This document shows, in pieces, positions 28,625-37,154 of a DNA stretch of 64,000 nt. The first letter of the stretch is position 1. The number at the start of each line of letters is the position of its first letter. The notes under the pieces were generated by a model, which saw nothing but the letters and a program-made list of their open reading frames with translations, was not told where the DNA came from and searched no databases. The stretch lies in contig NZ_CP141769.1 in the NCBI RefSeq assembly GCF_035621355.1, forward strand, positions 2,480,001 through 2,544,000. The letters are read 5' to 3'. This DNA is from Thiobacillus sp. SCUT-2. Its GTDB lineage: Bacteria > Pseudomonadota > Gammaproteobacteria > Burkholderiales > Thiobacillaceae. Position numbers and translations under genes: made by a program.

Positions 28625-29908
28625 TCAACGGCGAATTTCCAGCACCGCCTCCAGCCCGCCGTGCGGGCGGTTGTGCAGCAGCACCTTCAAGCCATTCGTC
28701 TCCGCCAGCTGGCGCACGATCGCCAGCCCCAGCCCGGTCCCGCCGGTTGCCTGCGAGCGTGACGTCTCCAGCCGGTAGAAGGGCCGGAACACCTTTTCCA
28801 GTTCGTCGTTCGGGATCCCCGCACCGGAATCGCGGACGATGACCCGCACCACGTCGTCGGCGCATGCCAGAACGAGCTCGACGGGCGTGCCGCCGCCATA
28901 GCGCTGCGCATTCTGCACAAGGTTCGACACGATCTGCCGCACCGCCAGGCGCCCCGCCACGACCATGCAGGGTGCGGCGCCGCTCCAGGCGATTCCGGCA
29001 TCGCTCGCCGTTTCCTCCAGCAGGCCCGCGAGATCGAAGCGCGCCTTCGGCTCCGCCTGGGTCGTGCGCGCCAGTTCGAGGTAGCCGGTAATCAGCTTGT
29101 TCATTTCGGCGAGATCGCCGACTGCACGATTGATCCGCGCCGGGCTCGGGTCGTCTCGCAGCATTTCCAGGTTGAGCTGCAGGCGCGTCATCGGCGTGCG
29201 CAGATCGTGTGAAATCCCCGCCAGCAGCGTCGTCCGGTTGTCCAGCAGCGCCCGCACCTCGGCCGCCATCGTATTGAAGCGACGGGCCAGCTCGGCCAGT
29301 TCGGCCGGGCCGGTTTCCGGCAGGGGCTCCGGCAGCTCGCCGGCGCCGACCTGCCGCGCCGCGGCAGCGGCGCGCCCCAGCGGAACGGTGAGGCGGCGCA
29401 CCAGAAACACCGCGGTCAGCAGGCTCAGCAATGCGCCCAGGCTGATGACGGCGATGGCGGCGAGCGGCGGCTTGACCGCGTAGCGATCGGGAAAGAAGCC
29501 GACATGCAGGTCGTGCCCGCCCAGCGGGATGTCGAGCCAGACCGCCCGCGTCCCCGGCACGCCGTGCAGCACCACGTCGTCATTGATGCGGCGGCCCAGC
29601 GCTGCCTCGATCTGCGCGCGGAAGGCGAAATGCGGCGCGTCCGCGGTCGCTGCGACGCCCTGCGCCGTCAGGCGCAGGCCATGGCGGCGCGCCAGTTCGC
29701 GCTCGAACGCCGCGCGCGTCGGCGGCGGCAGCTCGACCCAGGTCTGCGCCGAAAGGACGATCAGTCCGGCGAGATCGTCGGCCGAACGCTCGGCGACCGG
29801 GACGATGAGCGTGCGGTAAACGACCCAGAACGCCGCGGCCTGGAACACGACGAAGGCGAGCGCCAGCGTCAGCGCGGTGCGCGCGAACAGCGAACGGGGC
29901 AGCTTCAC
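28625..29908 (-). CDS. envZ: EnvZ-like sensor histidine kinase
   Basis: A 427-residue inner-membrane kinase. TM1 is near residues 8-30, a short periplasmic sensor follows, TM2 is near 155-180, then a HAMP domain. The phosphoacceptor helix is GISHDLRTPMTRL, close to EnvZ. The ATPase domain has N-box NLVQNAQRYGGG, DSGAGIP, and GTGLGLAIVRQL. The GTG start overlaps the regulator stop (GTGA), so the pair is co-translated. It should phosphorylate the adjacent OmpR-like regulator. The signal is unknown. Confidence 0.87.
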   Translation of the reverse strand: MKLPRSLFARTALTLALAFVVFQAAAFWVVYRTLIVPVAERSADDLAGLIVLSAQTWVELPPPTRAAFERELARRHGLRLTAQGVAATADAPHFAFRAQIEAALGRRINDDVVLHGVPGTRAVWLDIPLGGHDLHVGFFPDRYAVKPPLAAIAVISLGALLSLLTAVFLVRRLTVPLGRAAAAARQVGAGELPEPLPETGPAELAELARRFNTMAAEVRALLDNRTTLLAGISHDLRTPMTRLQLNLEMLRDDPSPARINRAVGDLAEMNKLITGYLELARTTQAEPKARFDLAGLLEETASDAGIAWSGAAPCMVVAGRLAVRQIVSNLVQNAQRYGGGTPVELVLACADDVVRVIVRDSGAGIPNDELEKVFRPFYRLETSRSQATGGTGLGLAIVRQLAETNGLKVLLHNRPHGGLEAVLEIRR

Positions 29909-30621
29909 CCTTTGCCCTGCGGCACGAACAGATAGCCCTGCCCGCGCTGCGTGCGGATGTAGGCCGGATTCGCCGGGTCGTCCTCGATCTTCTTGCGCAG
30001 CCGGTTGACCCGCACGTCGATGCTGCGGTCGAACGGGTCGCGCTCGAATCCCCGCAGCTGGTCCATCAGCCAATCGCGCGAGAGCGCACGGTTGGCGTGG
30101 GTGACGAAGATCTCCAGCAGCTCGTATTCGCCCCCGGTGAGCGGAATTTCGGCATCACCACGGGTCAGGGTGCGCGCATCGAGATTGACGCTGAACGGGC
30201 CGAAGCGGACGAGCCGCGGGTTTTCCCCTCCAGCCGAGCCAGGCGTGCCGCGATCCTGGCGCCGCAGCACCGCCCGGATGCGCGCCAGCAGTTCGCGCGG
30301 ATTGAAGGGCTTGGGCAGGTAGTCGTCCGCGCCGACCTCGAGGCCGATGATGCGGTCGATGTCCTCGCCCTTGGCCGACAGCATGAGGATGGGCGGGAAA
30401 CCGGGCTGGGCGCGCAGCCGCCGTGCGACCGAAAGGCCATCCTCGCCGGGCATCATCCAATCGAGCACCAGGAGGTCGGGCAAGCGCGCGGCCAGCAGGC
30501 GTTCCAGCCCTGCCGCGTCGGCCGCGGTCTCGACTGCGTAGCCCTGGCTCGTGAGGTATTCGGCCACCAGCTCGCGGATGCCCGGATCGTCGTCGGTCAC
30601 GTAGATGGTGTGCGTTTCCAT
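29905..30621 (-). CDS. ompR: OmpR-family response regulator
   Basis: A 238-residue regulator: receiver domain with acidic DDD near the start, phosphoacceptor Asp in LVLDWMMPGEDGLS, and Lys in YLPKPFNPREL; winged-helix DNA-binding domain from ~residue 135 (SRDWLMDQLRG, DRSIDVRVNRLRKKI, GYLFVPQG). The receiver and linker are very close to OmpR. The ATG at 30619 is preferred over a TTG two codons upstream. It is divergent from three small secreted-protein genes, with a GTTAC direct repeat between. Confidence 0.87.
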   Translation of the reverse strand: METHTIYVTDDDPGIRELVAEYLTSQGYAVETAADAAGLERLLAARLPDLLVLDWMMPGEDGLSVARRLRAQPGFPPILMLSAKGEDIDRIIGLEVGADDYLPKPFNPRELLARIRAVLRRQDRGTPGSAGGENPRLVRFGPFSVNLDARTLTRGDAEIPLTGGEYELLEIFVTHANRALSRDWLMDQLRGFERDPFDRSIDVRVNRLRKKIEDDPANPAYIRTQRGQGYLFVPQGKG

Positions 30622-30663
30622 GCGCAAACTATAGCAGCGCCATTGCGCGCCCCTTACCCATCC

Positions 30664-30683
30664 CGTTACACACTGTTACAAAA
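30664..30683. promoter_or_regulatory. OmpR-type direct-repeat box
   Basis: GTTACACACTGTTACA carries two GTTACA half-sites with a 10-base period (30665 and 30675), the geometry bound by tandem OmpR-family dimers; E. coli OmpR sites have a similar TTAC-N6-TTACA layout. It lies 43 bases upstream of the regulator gene and 95-110 bases upstream of the divergent secreted-protein genes, so it could serve both. Confidence 0.5.
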
Positions 30684-30774
30684 TCACGCCTGCGCGAAAC
30701 AGTGCGCTTACTTTCCTCAACCACACTGCGAAGCGTGGCCGGCCGACCCGCCGCCCACGGAAATGGAGACCACG

Positions 30775-31056
30775 ATGGACACACGATGCACGCGGATTGT
30801 CGGGCTGGCCGCACTGGGACTGGTGATCGCCGCCCCGGTTCAGGCAGCGCCGCATTTCACCGACCCGATGTTCCTCGTGGCTGCGCGTGACCGCGGCGAA
30901 GAGATTCGCCAGGACCGACGCGACGAGCGGCGCGATGAACGCCGCGGCCTGCGCCGCGACGTCGAACGCGAAGGACCGCAAGGCTACGGCTACGGCTACG
31001 AGCGGCGCCAGCAGCAGCGCTTCGAGGACGACCGCCGCCAGCGTGACCGTCGCTGA
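30775..31056 (+). CDS. small secreted Arg/Asp-rich protein, unknown function
   Basis: A 93-residue precursor with a signal peptide (cleavage after VQA, residue ~28). The mature part is highly charged (RRDERRDERRGLRRD) with a Gly/Tyr patch (GYGYGY) and ends RQRDRR. The ATG at 30775 is chosen because GGAGA lies at the right distance; the ATG at 30763 lacks this. It is the first of three adjacent small envelope-protein genes, probably one operon, divergent from the OmpR-like gene. No family recognised. Confidence 0.75.
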   Translation: MDTRCTRIVGLAALGLVIAAPVQAAPHFTDPMFLVAARDRGEEIRQDRRDERRDERRGLRRDVEREGPQGYGYGYERRQQQRFEDDRRQRDRR

Positions 31057-31089
31057 CCGCCCCCTATTCGAGGCAACCAGGAGAGAAGC

Positions 31090-31671
31090 ATGAAAGTCCG
31101 CACTGTCAAACACGCCGCCCTGCTCGCCGCCTTGCTCGCAGCGAGCGGCACGGCCCTCGCCAGCCCGGGCTGGGGCGACGGGTTCACCGCACGCGCCCGG
31201 GTGATTTCGAGCACGCCGATCTACGACACGATCAACGAGCCACACCGCGAATGCTGGACCGAAACGGTCGGCTACGAGACCCGCAGCTATCGCGACGGCA
31301 GCGGTGGCGGCGCGATTCTCGGCGCCATTGCCGGCGGGCTCCTCGGCTCGACCGTCGGCAAGGGCGACGGCAGGGTCGCCGCCGCCGCGGTGGGCGCCGC
31401 CACGGGCGCCGTGGTCGGCGACCGCTGGAACGGCGGCGGCACGCGCTACGAAGAAACGCGCCCGCGCCAGGTCGAGCGCTGCCGCGTCCGCGACGACTAC
31501 CGCCAGGTGATCAGCGGCTACGACGTGCGCTATCGCTTCCAGGGCCGCGTCTACGCCACCCAGCTGCCGTACGATCCGGGAAGGTGGCTGACGCTCAACG
31601 GGAATTTCGATGTGATCGACGACCCGCGTGACGGGCGCCGGGACGACCGTTACAACCGGTGGGACAACTGA
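31090..31671 (+). CDS. glycine-zipper 2TM domain envelope protein
   Basis: A 193-residue precursor with a signal peptide (to about ALA-SPG). A glycine-zipper region (residues ~73-115; GGAILGAIAGGLLGSTVG and AAVGAATGAVVG) resembles the Rickettsia 17-kDa antigen/SlyB-type 2TM domain. The C-terminal half has a Tyr/Arg-rich beta-like stretch (SGYDVRYRFQGRVYATQLP) common in such proteins. It lacks a lipobox Cys at the cleavage site. A strong AGGAGAG site precedes the start. Envelope-stress linkage is inferred from the context. Confidence 0.83.
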   Translation: MKVRTVKHAALLAALLAASGTALASPGWGDGFTARARVISSTPIYDTINEPHRECWTETVGYETRSYRDGSGGGAILGAIAGGLLGSTVGKGDGRVAAAAVGAATGAVVGDRWNGGGTRYEETRPRQVERCRVRDDYRQVISGYDVRYRFQGRVYATQLPYDPGRWLTLNGNFDVIDDPRDGRRDDRYNRWDN

Positions 31672-31704
31672 CGTCCTCGTCGCGAACCTGAAAGGAGACG
31701 AATC

Positions 31705-32064
31705 ATGTTGCGCAAACTGCTGACCGCTGCCGCCCTGCTCGTTGCGTCAGGCGCGAGCTTCGCCCATGGCGGCGACTATGGCTACGGCCGCGTCATCTCG
31801 GTCGAACCGAGTTTCACGATCTCGTTCGGCACGCGCGCGCCGGACGGCTTCCGGGTGCTCTACGAATCCGGCGGCTACCGCTACTGGACGCATACGCCCT
31901 ACTATCCCGGGCGCACCATCGTGGTTCCTGCGCCCTACCCTGTGGAGCGGGTCTATTACGGCGGCTACCGGCGCGATTGGGATGACCGCCGCTGGGACGA
32001 CCGGGGCTGGCGACGCGAGCGCTGGGAGCATCGCCACCGCCATCATGACGACGACGATGACTGA
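31705..32064 (+). CDS. small secreted Tyr/Arg-rich protein with His/Asp tail
   Basis: A 119-residue precursor with a signal peptide (to about FA-HGG). The middle is rich in Tyr and Gly and beta-like (FRVLYESGGYRYWTHTPYYPG). The end is Arg/Trp/Asp-rich and finishes HRHRHHDDDDD, a possible divalent-metal-binding tail. GAAAGGAG precedes the ATG. It follows the glycine-zipper gene by 33 bases, probably in the same transcript. No characterised family was recognised. Confidence 0.75.
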   Translation: MLRKLLTAAALLVASGASFAHGGDYGYGRVISVEPSFTISFGTRAPDGFRVLYESGGYRYWTHTPYYPGRTIVVPAPYPVERVYYGGYRRDWDDRRWDDRGWRRERWEHRHRHHDDDDD

Positions 32065-32106
32065 ACCCGCGATGCCCGCCGGCCATAGCGGCGCCTCGCG
32101 CCCGAA

Positions 32107-32853
32107 TCACTCGTGGTGAACGACGAAGGCGAGTTCGGTGGTGAAATTGCCGATGCCGCGGTGGTTGGTCAGGGTCCAGCCGGCGTCCTTCAGGTGATGC
32201 GTCAACTGACGCGTCATCTCCGGATTGCCGCAGATCATGACGCGGTCGTGCGCGGGGTCGGGGGCAGGCAGGCCCAGGCGCCGCGACAACTCGCCGGAGC
32301 GAAACAGATCGCCGCCGCGTTCCGGCGTCGGGAAAGCTTCGCGCGTGACCGTCGGGACGTAGCGCAGCTGCGGGTTGGCGAGCGCCTCGATCTCCGATCG
32401 ATACGCCAGCTCGGCGACCGTACGGACCGAATGCACGAGCACCACGCTCTCATAGTGCGCATAAAGTCGCGGGTCGCGGATCAGGCTCATGAACGGGGCA
32501 AGCCCGGTGCCGGTCGCGAGCATGTAGAGGGTGCGTCCGGGCAGTACGTGATTGCGCGTCAGCGAGCCGGTCGCCTTGCTGTTGACCCACACGCTGTCGC
32601 CGGGGCGGATGTTCACGAGATGGCTGGTCAGGGGCCCGTCCGGCACGTGGATGCTGAGAAATTCCAGATGGTCATGGGCCGCCGTCGACACGATCGAATA
32701 CGCGCGCGCCACCAGCTTCCCTTCACGCTTCAGGCCAATGGTGACGAATTCGCCGTTCTCGAACACGAAATCCTGCGGCCGGCTGAGGGTGAAGCTGAAG
32801 GTCCGCTCCGACCACGGCCGGACCGATTGCACGGTTTGTTCGCTATAAGGCAT
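32107..32853 (-). CDS. fpr: ferredoxin--NADP+ reductase
   Basis: A 248-residue FNR-family enzyme: FAD motif RAYSIVST, NADP motif ATGTGLAPFMSLIRD, CGNPEM, and a C-terminal FVVHHE resembling the ending of bacterial Fpr. It moves electrons between NADPH and ferredoxin or flavodoxin. It lies 146 bases downstream of rtcB on the same strand; that gap shows no gene. Confidence 0.9.
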   Translation of the reverse strand: MPYSEQTVQSVRPWSERTFSFTLSRPQDFVFENGEFVTIGLKREGKLVARAYSIVSTAAHDHLEFLSIHVPDGPLTSHLVNIRPGDSVWVNSKATGSLTRNHVLPGRTLYMLATGTGLAPFMSLIRDPRLYAHYESVVLVHSVRTVAELAYRSEIEALANPQLRYVPTVTREAFPTPERGGDLFRSGELSRRLGLPAPDPAHDRVMICGNPEMTRQLTHHLKDAGWTLTNHRGIGNFTTELAFVVHHE

Positions 32854-32999
32854 GGGATGTCCTGACGTCTGAAGGGCGATCCCGGCAACGCGGGACGCGG
32901 TTGCGCACCTGCCGGACTTGAGCGGTTCGACGCCGCGCCACGGCGACAGTTCCACCCCGCCGCACGATTCCCCTTCTCGGGTTGGGGCGACCGTCCTGC

Positions 33000-34430
33000 T
33001 CACCCCTTGATGCAGACCAGCGGCTTCAGCTTCGCGACCTTGCGCGCCAGACCTGCGCGATCGGCTGCGTCGACGACCGCGCTGACGTCCTTGTAGGCGC
33101 CCGGCGCCTCCTCGGCCACGCCGCGCAGCGAGGGGCTGCGGATCAGCACCCCCTGGCTCGCCAGTTCGTCGACCAGCGCACGGCCGCGCCACTGGCGCGT
33201 TGCCTGATGGCGGCTCATCGCGCGCCCGGCACCATGACAGGCCGAGCTGAAGGCGCGCGTCCTGCCCGCCTCGGTGCCGACCAGGATGTAGGACGCCGTT
33301 CCCATGCTGCCGCCGATCAGCACGGGCTGGCCGACATCGCGAAGGTCGGCAGGCAGCGTCGGATGCCGGGGGCCGAAGGCGCGCGTCGCCCCCTTGCGGT
33401 GGACGTAGAGCTGGCGCGTGCGGCCGTCGACCGTATGCGGTTCGAGCTTGCAGGTATTGTGCGAGACGTCGTAGATCAGGCCCAGGTGCGTGCCGGGAAA
33501 GACATCGGCAAAGACCTCGCGTGCAAGATGGGTGATGACCTGCCGGTTGGCGAGCGCGCAGTTGATGGCCGCGCGCATGGCACCCAGATAGGCCTGCCCG
33601 AGCGGTGACTTGATGGGCGCGCAGGCGAGTTCGCGGTCGGGGAGCTCGATGCCGAAGCCCGGCGCGGCGACCACCATCTGCCGCAGGAACTCGGTGCCGA
33701 TCTGATGCCCAAGCCCGCGCGAACCGCAGTGGATGCTCACCACCACCTCGCCGACGCGCAGCCGCAAGCGGTCGGCCGCCTGGCTGTCGTAGATTTCGGC
33801 GATTTCCTGCAGTTCGAGGTAGTGATTGCCGGATCCGAGCGTGCCGATCTCGTCGCGCTGGCGGCGCTTGGCATGCTCGGAAACCTCGCCCGGCTCGGCG
33901 CCCGACATGCAGCCGTGCTCCTCGATGCGCTCGAGGTCGGCCGCGCTGCCATAGCCACGCTCGACCGCCCAGCGCGCGCCGCCGCGCAGCATCGCATCCA
34001 TCTCGTTGGCGTTCAGGCGCAGCTGGCCGGTGCTGCCGACACCGGCCGGAACATGCGCGAACAGATGGTCGGCGAGACGCTGCTTGCGCGGTTCCACCTC
34101 GGCGGCCGTGAGTCCCGTATGCAGGGTGCGCACGCCGCAGGAGATATCGAAGCCCACGCCGCCGGCCGACACGACGCCGCCCTCGTCGGCATCGAACGCC
34201 GCCACGCCGCCGATCGGGAAGCCGTAGCCCCAGTGCGCGTCGGGCATGGCGTAGGCCGCCTCGACGATGCCCGGCAGCGTCGCGACGTTGGTGAGCTGTT
34301 CCAACACCTTGTCGTCCATCTCGCGGATCAGGCCCGCATCCGCGAAGATCACCGCCGGCACGCGCATCCCGCCGACGGGCTCCACGCGCCATTCGACTTC
34401 CGACACCTGGCTGAACCGGGCAAGGTCCAT
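33000..34430 (-). CDS. rtcB: RtcB RNA-splicing ligase
   Basis: A 476-residue RtcB ligase. Signature segments are DAHWGYGFPIGGVAAFD, GGVGFDISCGVRT (metal Cys), GSGNHYLE, HCGSRGLGHQ, and SSACHGAGR with the His expected to carry GMP. It joins 2',3'-cyclic-phosphate or 3'-phosphate RNA ends to 5'-OH ends with GTP and Mn2+. The ATG is 17 bases after the cca-archease stop, so the ligase and its activating domain are in one operon. Confidence 0.93.
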   Translation of the reverse strand: MDLARFSQVSEVEWRVEPVGGMRVPAVIFADAGLIREMDDKVLEQLTNVATLPGIVEAAYAMPDAHWGYGFPIGGVAAFDADEGGVVSAGGVGFDISCGVRTLHTGLTAAEVEPRKQRLADHLFAHVPAGVGSTGQLRLNANEMDAMLRGGARWAVERGYGSAADLERIEEHGCMSGAEPGEVSEHAKRRQRDEIGTLGSGNHYLELQEIAEIYDSQAADRLRLRVGEVVVSIHCGSRGLGHQIGTEFLRQMVVAAPGFGIELPDRELACAPIKSPLGQAYLGAMRAAINCALANRQVITHLAREVFADVFPGTHLGLIYDVSHNTCKLEPHTVDGRTRQLYVHRKGATRAFGPRHPTLPADLRDVGQPVLIGGSMGTASYILVGTEAGRTRAFSSACHGAGRAMSRHQATRQWRGRALVDELASQGVLIRSPSLRGVAEEAPGAYKDVSAVVDAADRAGLARKVAKLKPLVCIKG

Positions 34431-34447
34431 CTCGGCCCCCGTATCTT

Positions 34448-36064
34448 CTAGACGTCCACCACGCACTGGGCGAGCCAGCGATCCGACTCGTCCTCTCTGA
34501 CTCTCAGCTCAGTATAGGTGGCGCCCTTGATCTCGACGGCCGGCTGGTGCCGTGCCGGATCGACCGTCTCGCCCCACGCGGTGCCGTGCAGGCGATGGCC
34601 TTCGAGGTTCACCTCGAAGCGGGCGAACAGCATATGGCGCGCCGCCATTTCGAGGACCAGCGCATTCAGCCAGTCGACCAGCAGCATTTCATTGTCCGGG
34701 GCTTCACACTGGACATCAACCGCCTCCCTCGGCACCACGCCGGCCGGGTCGGTCACCACCGCGGTCATCGCCAGCGCGGCCTGTTCGAACGCCGCGGCGA
34801 GCGTCGGCCCGATGCCGCGCACCCCGATGTCGGCCCCGTGCGGGAAATGTTGCCAGTGCGGCCGCAGTGCGCCAACCGCCTCGGCCCGCGCCTGGAACAC
34901 GGCCTCCCGGATGTGCGCAGGTGCGACGCGCTTCGCCACGGCACCCGCATCGACTGCCTGCGCCGCACGCAACGCCTGCCGCAGATGATCCAACGCCGGG
35001 AAAGGCCTTTCCTCGTAGCCCGGCCGCCCGCGAAAATCGCACTCGCACGCCTGCAGGAATTCCTCGAAGCGCGCTGGCCGGCGAAACGCATCGACACGCT
35101 CAAGCAGTTCGACGAGCGTGCCGGGGCGCAGCTCCAGCGCACGGTGCACCATGCCATGCTCGCGCGCGACCGCGACGGCGAGCTCGCGGCATTCGGCCGG
35201 CACGCGAATGCGATCGCAGAGCGCGCGCACCAGGTCGACGGCCCGGGCTTCGTGGCCGACATGACGGGGCCAAAGCTCCGGTGGCGTCGCCCCCTTGCCG
35301 AGATCGTGCGTCAGCGCCGCGAAGCGGACCGGGAGGCTCAATCCCTGCTGCGCGGCCCAGTCGACGACACGCATCACGTGCACGCCGGTATCGATCTCGG
35401 GATGGTGCTGCGCGGGCTGCGGCACTCCGAACAGGCGATCGATCTCGGGAAACAGCCGGGCCAGCGCGCCGCACGCGCGCAGCGTCTCGAACATGCGCGA
35501 GGGTCGCGCCTCCATGAGCCCGCGCGCGATCTCCTGCCAGACGCGCTCCGGCACCAGCGCGTCGACTTCGCCGTTGTCGACCATCTGGCGCATCAGGGCA
35601 TGCGTTTCGGGCGCGACCGAAAAATCGGTGAAGCGCGCGGCAAAGCGAGCCACCCGCAGGATGCGCACGGGATCTTCGGCGAAGGCTTCACTGACGTGAC
35701 GGAACACCTTGTCGGCCAAATCCTGCCGGCCACCGTAGGGATCGACGAGCGTGCCGTTCTCGTCCTCCGCGATCGCGTTGATGGTGAGATCGCGCCGGCG
35801 CAGGTCCTCCTCGAGCGTGACGTCCGGCGCGGCATACACGGTGAATCCCTTGTAGCCGCGTCCCGATTTGCGCTCGGTACGCGCAAGCGCGTACTCCTCG
35901 CGCGTCCGCGGATGCAGGAAGACAGGGAAGTCCTTGCCGACCGGGAGAAACCCTTGCGCAACCATGTCGTCCGGGGTCGCGCCGACCACGACGTGATCGC
36001 GATCGGCCACTGGCAGTCCCAGCAACCGGTCCCGCACGGCGCCGCCGACGACATAGCTCTTCAT
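34448..36064 (-). CDS. cca: CCA-adding tRNA nucleotidyltransferase fused to an archease domain
   Basis: A single 538-residue open frame. Residues 1 to about 398 are a bacterial multifunctional CCA enzyme: [10 protein letters not shown], the Asp21/Asp23 metal pair, [12 protein letters not shown], and an HD domain with His253-Asp254 (LTHDLGKG). In E. coli Cca that HD domain has phosphohydrolase and 2',3'-cyclic phosphodiesterase activity. Residues ~402-538 are a complete archease: [12 protein letters not shown] with metal Asp412, [25 protein letters not shown], and a terminal WLAQCVVDV with Asp537. Archease activates RtcB, encoded 17 bases downstream. The join has no frameshift or low-complexity linker. 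Confidence 0.93.
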   Translation of the reverse strand: MKSYVVGGAVRDRLLGLPVADRDHVVVGATPDDMVAQGFLPVGKDFPVFLHPRTREEYALARTERKSGRGYKGFTVYAAPDVTLEEDLRRRDLTINAIAEDENGTLVDPYGGRQDLADKVFRHVSEAFAEDPVRILRVARFAARFTDFSVAPETHALMRQMVDNGEVDALVPERVWQEIARGLMEARPSRMFETLRACGALARLFPEIDRLFGVPQPAQHHPEIDTGVHVMRVVDWAAQQGLSLPVRFAALTHDLGKGATPPELWPRHVGHEARAVDLVRALCDRIRVPAECRELAVAVAREHGMVHRALELRPGTLVELLERVDAFRRPARFEEFLQACECDFRGRPGYEERPFPALDHLRQALRAAQAVDAGAVAKRVAPAHIREAVFQARAEAVGALRPHWQHFPHGADIGVRGIGPTLAAAFEQAALAMTAVVTDPAGVVPREAVDVQCEAPDNEMLLVDWLNALVLEMAARHMLFARFEVNLEGHRLHGTAWGETVDPARHQPAVEIKGATYTELRVREDESDRWLAQCVVDV

Positions 36065-36079
36065 GGCGGCGCGATGGAA

Positions 36080-37117
36080 TTACCGGTGTGCGCTCTCGCG
36101 ATAGTCCTCGTACCGGGCGCGCGGCGTGTCGGCACGCAGGTACTCGGGGGCGATCGCCTCGAGCGAGGCCGGCTGGAAGGCAAACACCGCGGGCCAGCCG
36201 CCGCTGCACACGTTGTCGGTGGTCATGGCGTAGTAGTTGTCGCGCGTCATCAGCTTCCTGCCAGGCTTGAACTCGAGCGCCCATGCCTGGAAGTACGACA
36301 TCCAGGGGCCGAGCGCGACGATGCTGCGCTTCTTGCCGATGACGTTGCCGACGTAGGCCACGAGTTCGCCCAGCGTGTAGGTCTTAGGGCCGCAAAGCGG
36401 GTACGTCTGGCCGAAGGTGGCGGGGTTGTCGAGGCTGTCGGCGAAGGCGTGCGCGACGTCTTCCACGTAGACGGGGGCGAAGCGGCTCCCGGCTGCCGCG
36501 AGGGGCACGACCGGAAAGGTCTTGAGCAGGCGCGCGAACATCGACAGGAAGGAATCGCCCCGGCCGAATATCACGGACGGGCGGAAGATCGTGACGTCGA
36601 GGCCGTAGCCATGGATGAACTTGGGGCCGTTGAGGTACCAGTTCTCGTGCTCGCTGTGGCGCATGCCCGCCTCGCGCACCAGCGCTTCGCCGATGCCCTT
36701 GGAACGCTGGTAGGCGGAGCGTGAATTCGGATCGGCTCCCAGCGCGCTCATGTGCAGCAGGCGGTGCACGCCCGCCTCGCCCATGGCGTGGATGAGCTTG
36801 CGCACCAGCTCGACATGGACCTTCTGGAAATCGCCCCGCCGCGCGCTCGGCAGGTCGATGCGGCCGACCTTGTCCTCGTGGAGGATGCCGACCAGGTTGA
36901 TGACCGCGTCCATGCCGCGGAAATTCTGGATCAGGGCCTGCTGGTCGTGGACGTCGGCCTCGACCACCTCCACCGTCGGCAGCAGGATCAGTTCCTTGGC
37001 CATCTCGCGGCGGTGGGAGAGCACGCGAACGTGGAGCCCGCGCGCGGCGAGCTGGCTGACCAGCTGGGTGCCGACGAAGCCGGACCCGCCGAGGATGCAG
37101 ATGCGTTGAATCTTCAT
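36080..37117 (-). CDS. NDUFA9-like NAD-binding epimerase/dehydratase family protein
   Basis: A 345-residue extended SDR protein with the Rossmann motif ILGGSGFVGTQL, INLVGIL and SALGADPNSRSAYQRSKG, a pattern of the complex I NDUFA9-like subgroup. Catalytic Tyr/Lys (YQRSK) are present. Betaproteobacterial members often sit beside cca and slt, as here; their role is unclear. It lies 15 bases upstream of the cca-archease gene. Confidence 0.83.
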   Translation of the reverse strand: MKIQRICILGGSGFVGTQLVSQLAARGLHVRVLSHRREMAKELILLPTVEVVEADVHDQQALIQNFRGMDAVINLVGILHEDKVGRIDLPSARRGDFQKVHVELVRKLIHAMGEAGVHRLLHMSALGADPNSRSAYQRSKGIGEALVREAGMRHSEHENWYLNGPKFIHGYGLDVTIFRPSVIFGRGDSFLSMFARLLKTFPVVPLAAAGSRFAPVYVEDVAHAFADSLDNPATFGQTYPLCGPKTYTLGELVAYVGNVIGKKRSIVALGPWMSYFQAWALEFKPGRKLMTRDNYYAMTTDNVCSGGWPAVFAFQPASLEAIAPEYLRADTPRARYEDYRESAHR

Positions 37118-37154
37118 GTCAGGACTGGAAACGGAGTGGGAAGCAAGGCGGATT

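Noticed and set aside
32854-32999. A possible small gene between fpr and rtcB
   Set aside because: No frame with start, ribosome-binding site and reasonable composition was found; the stretch looks like a leader or spacer.
34547-36724. A 725-codon plus-strand frame opposite cca-archease
   Set aside because: It is antisense to a well-supported two-domain protein and has no recognisable motif.
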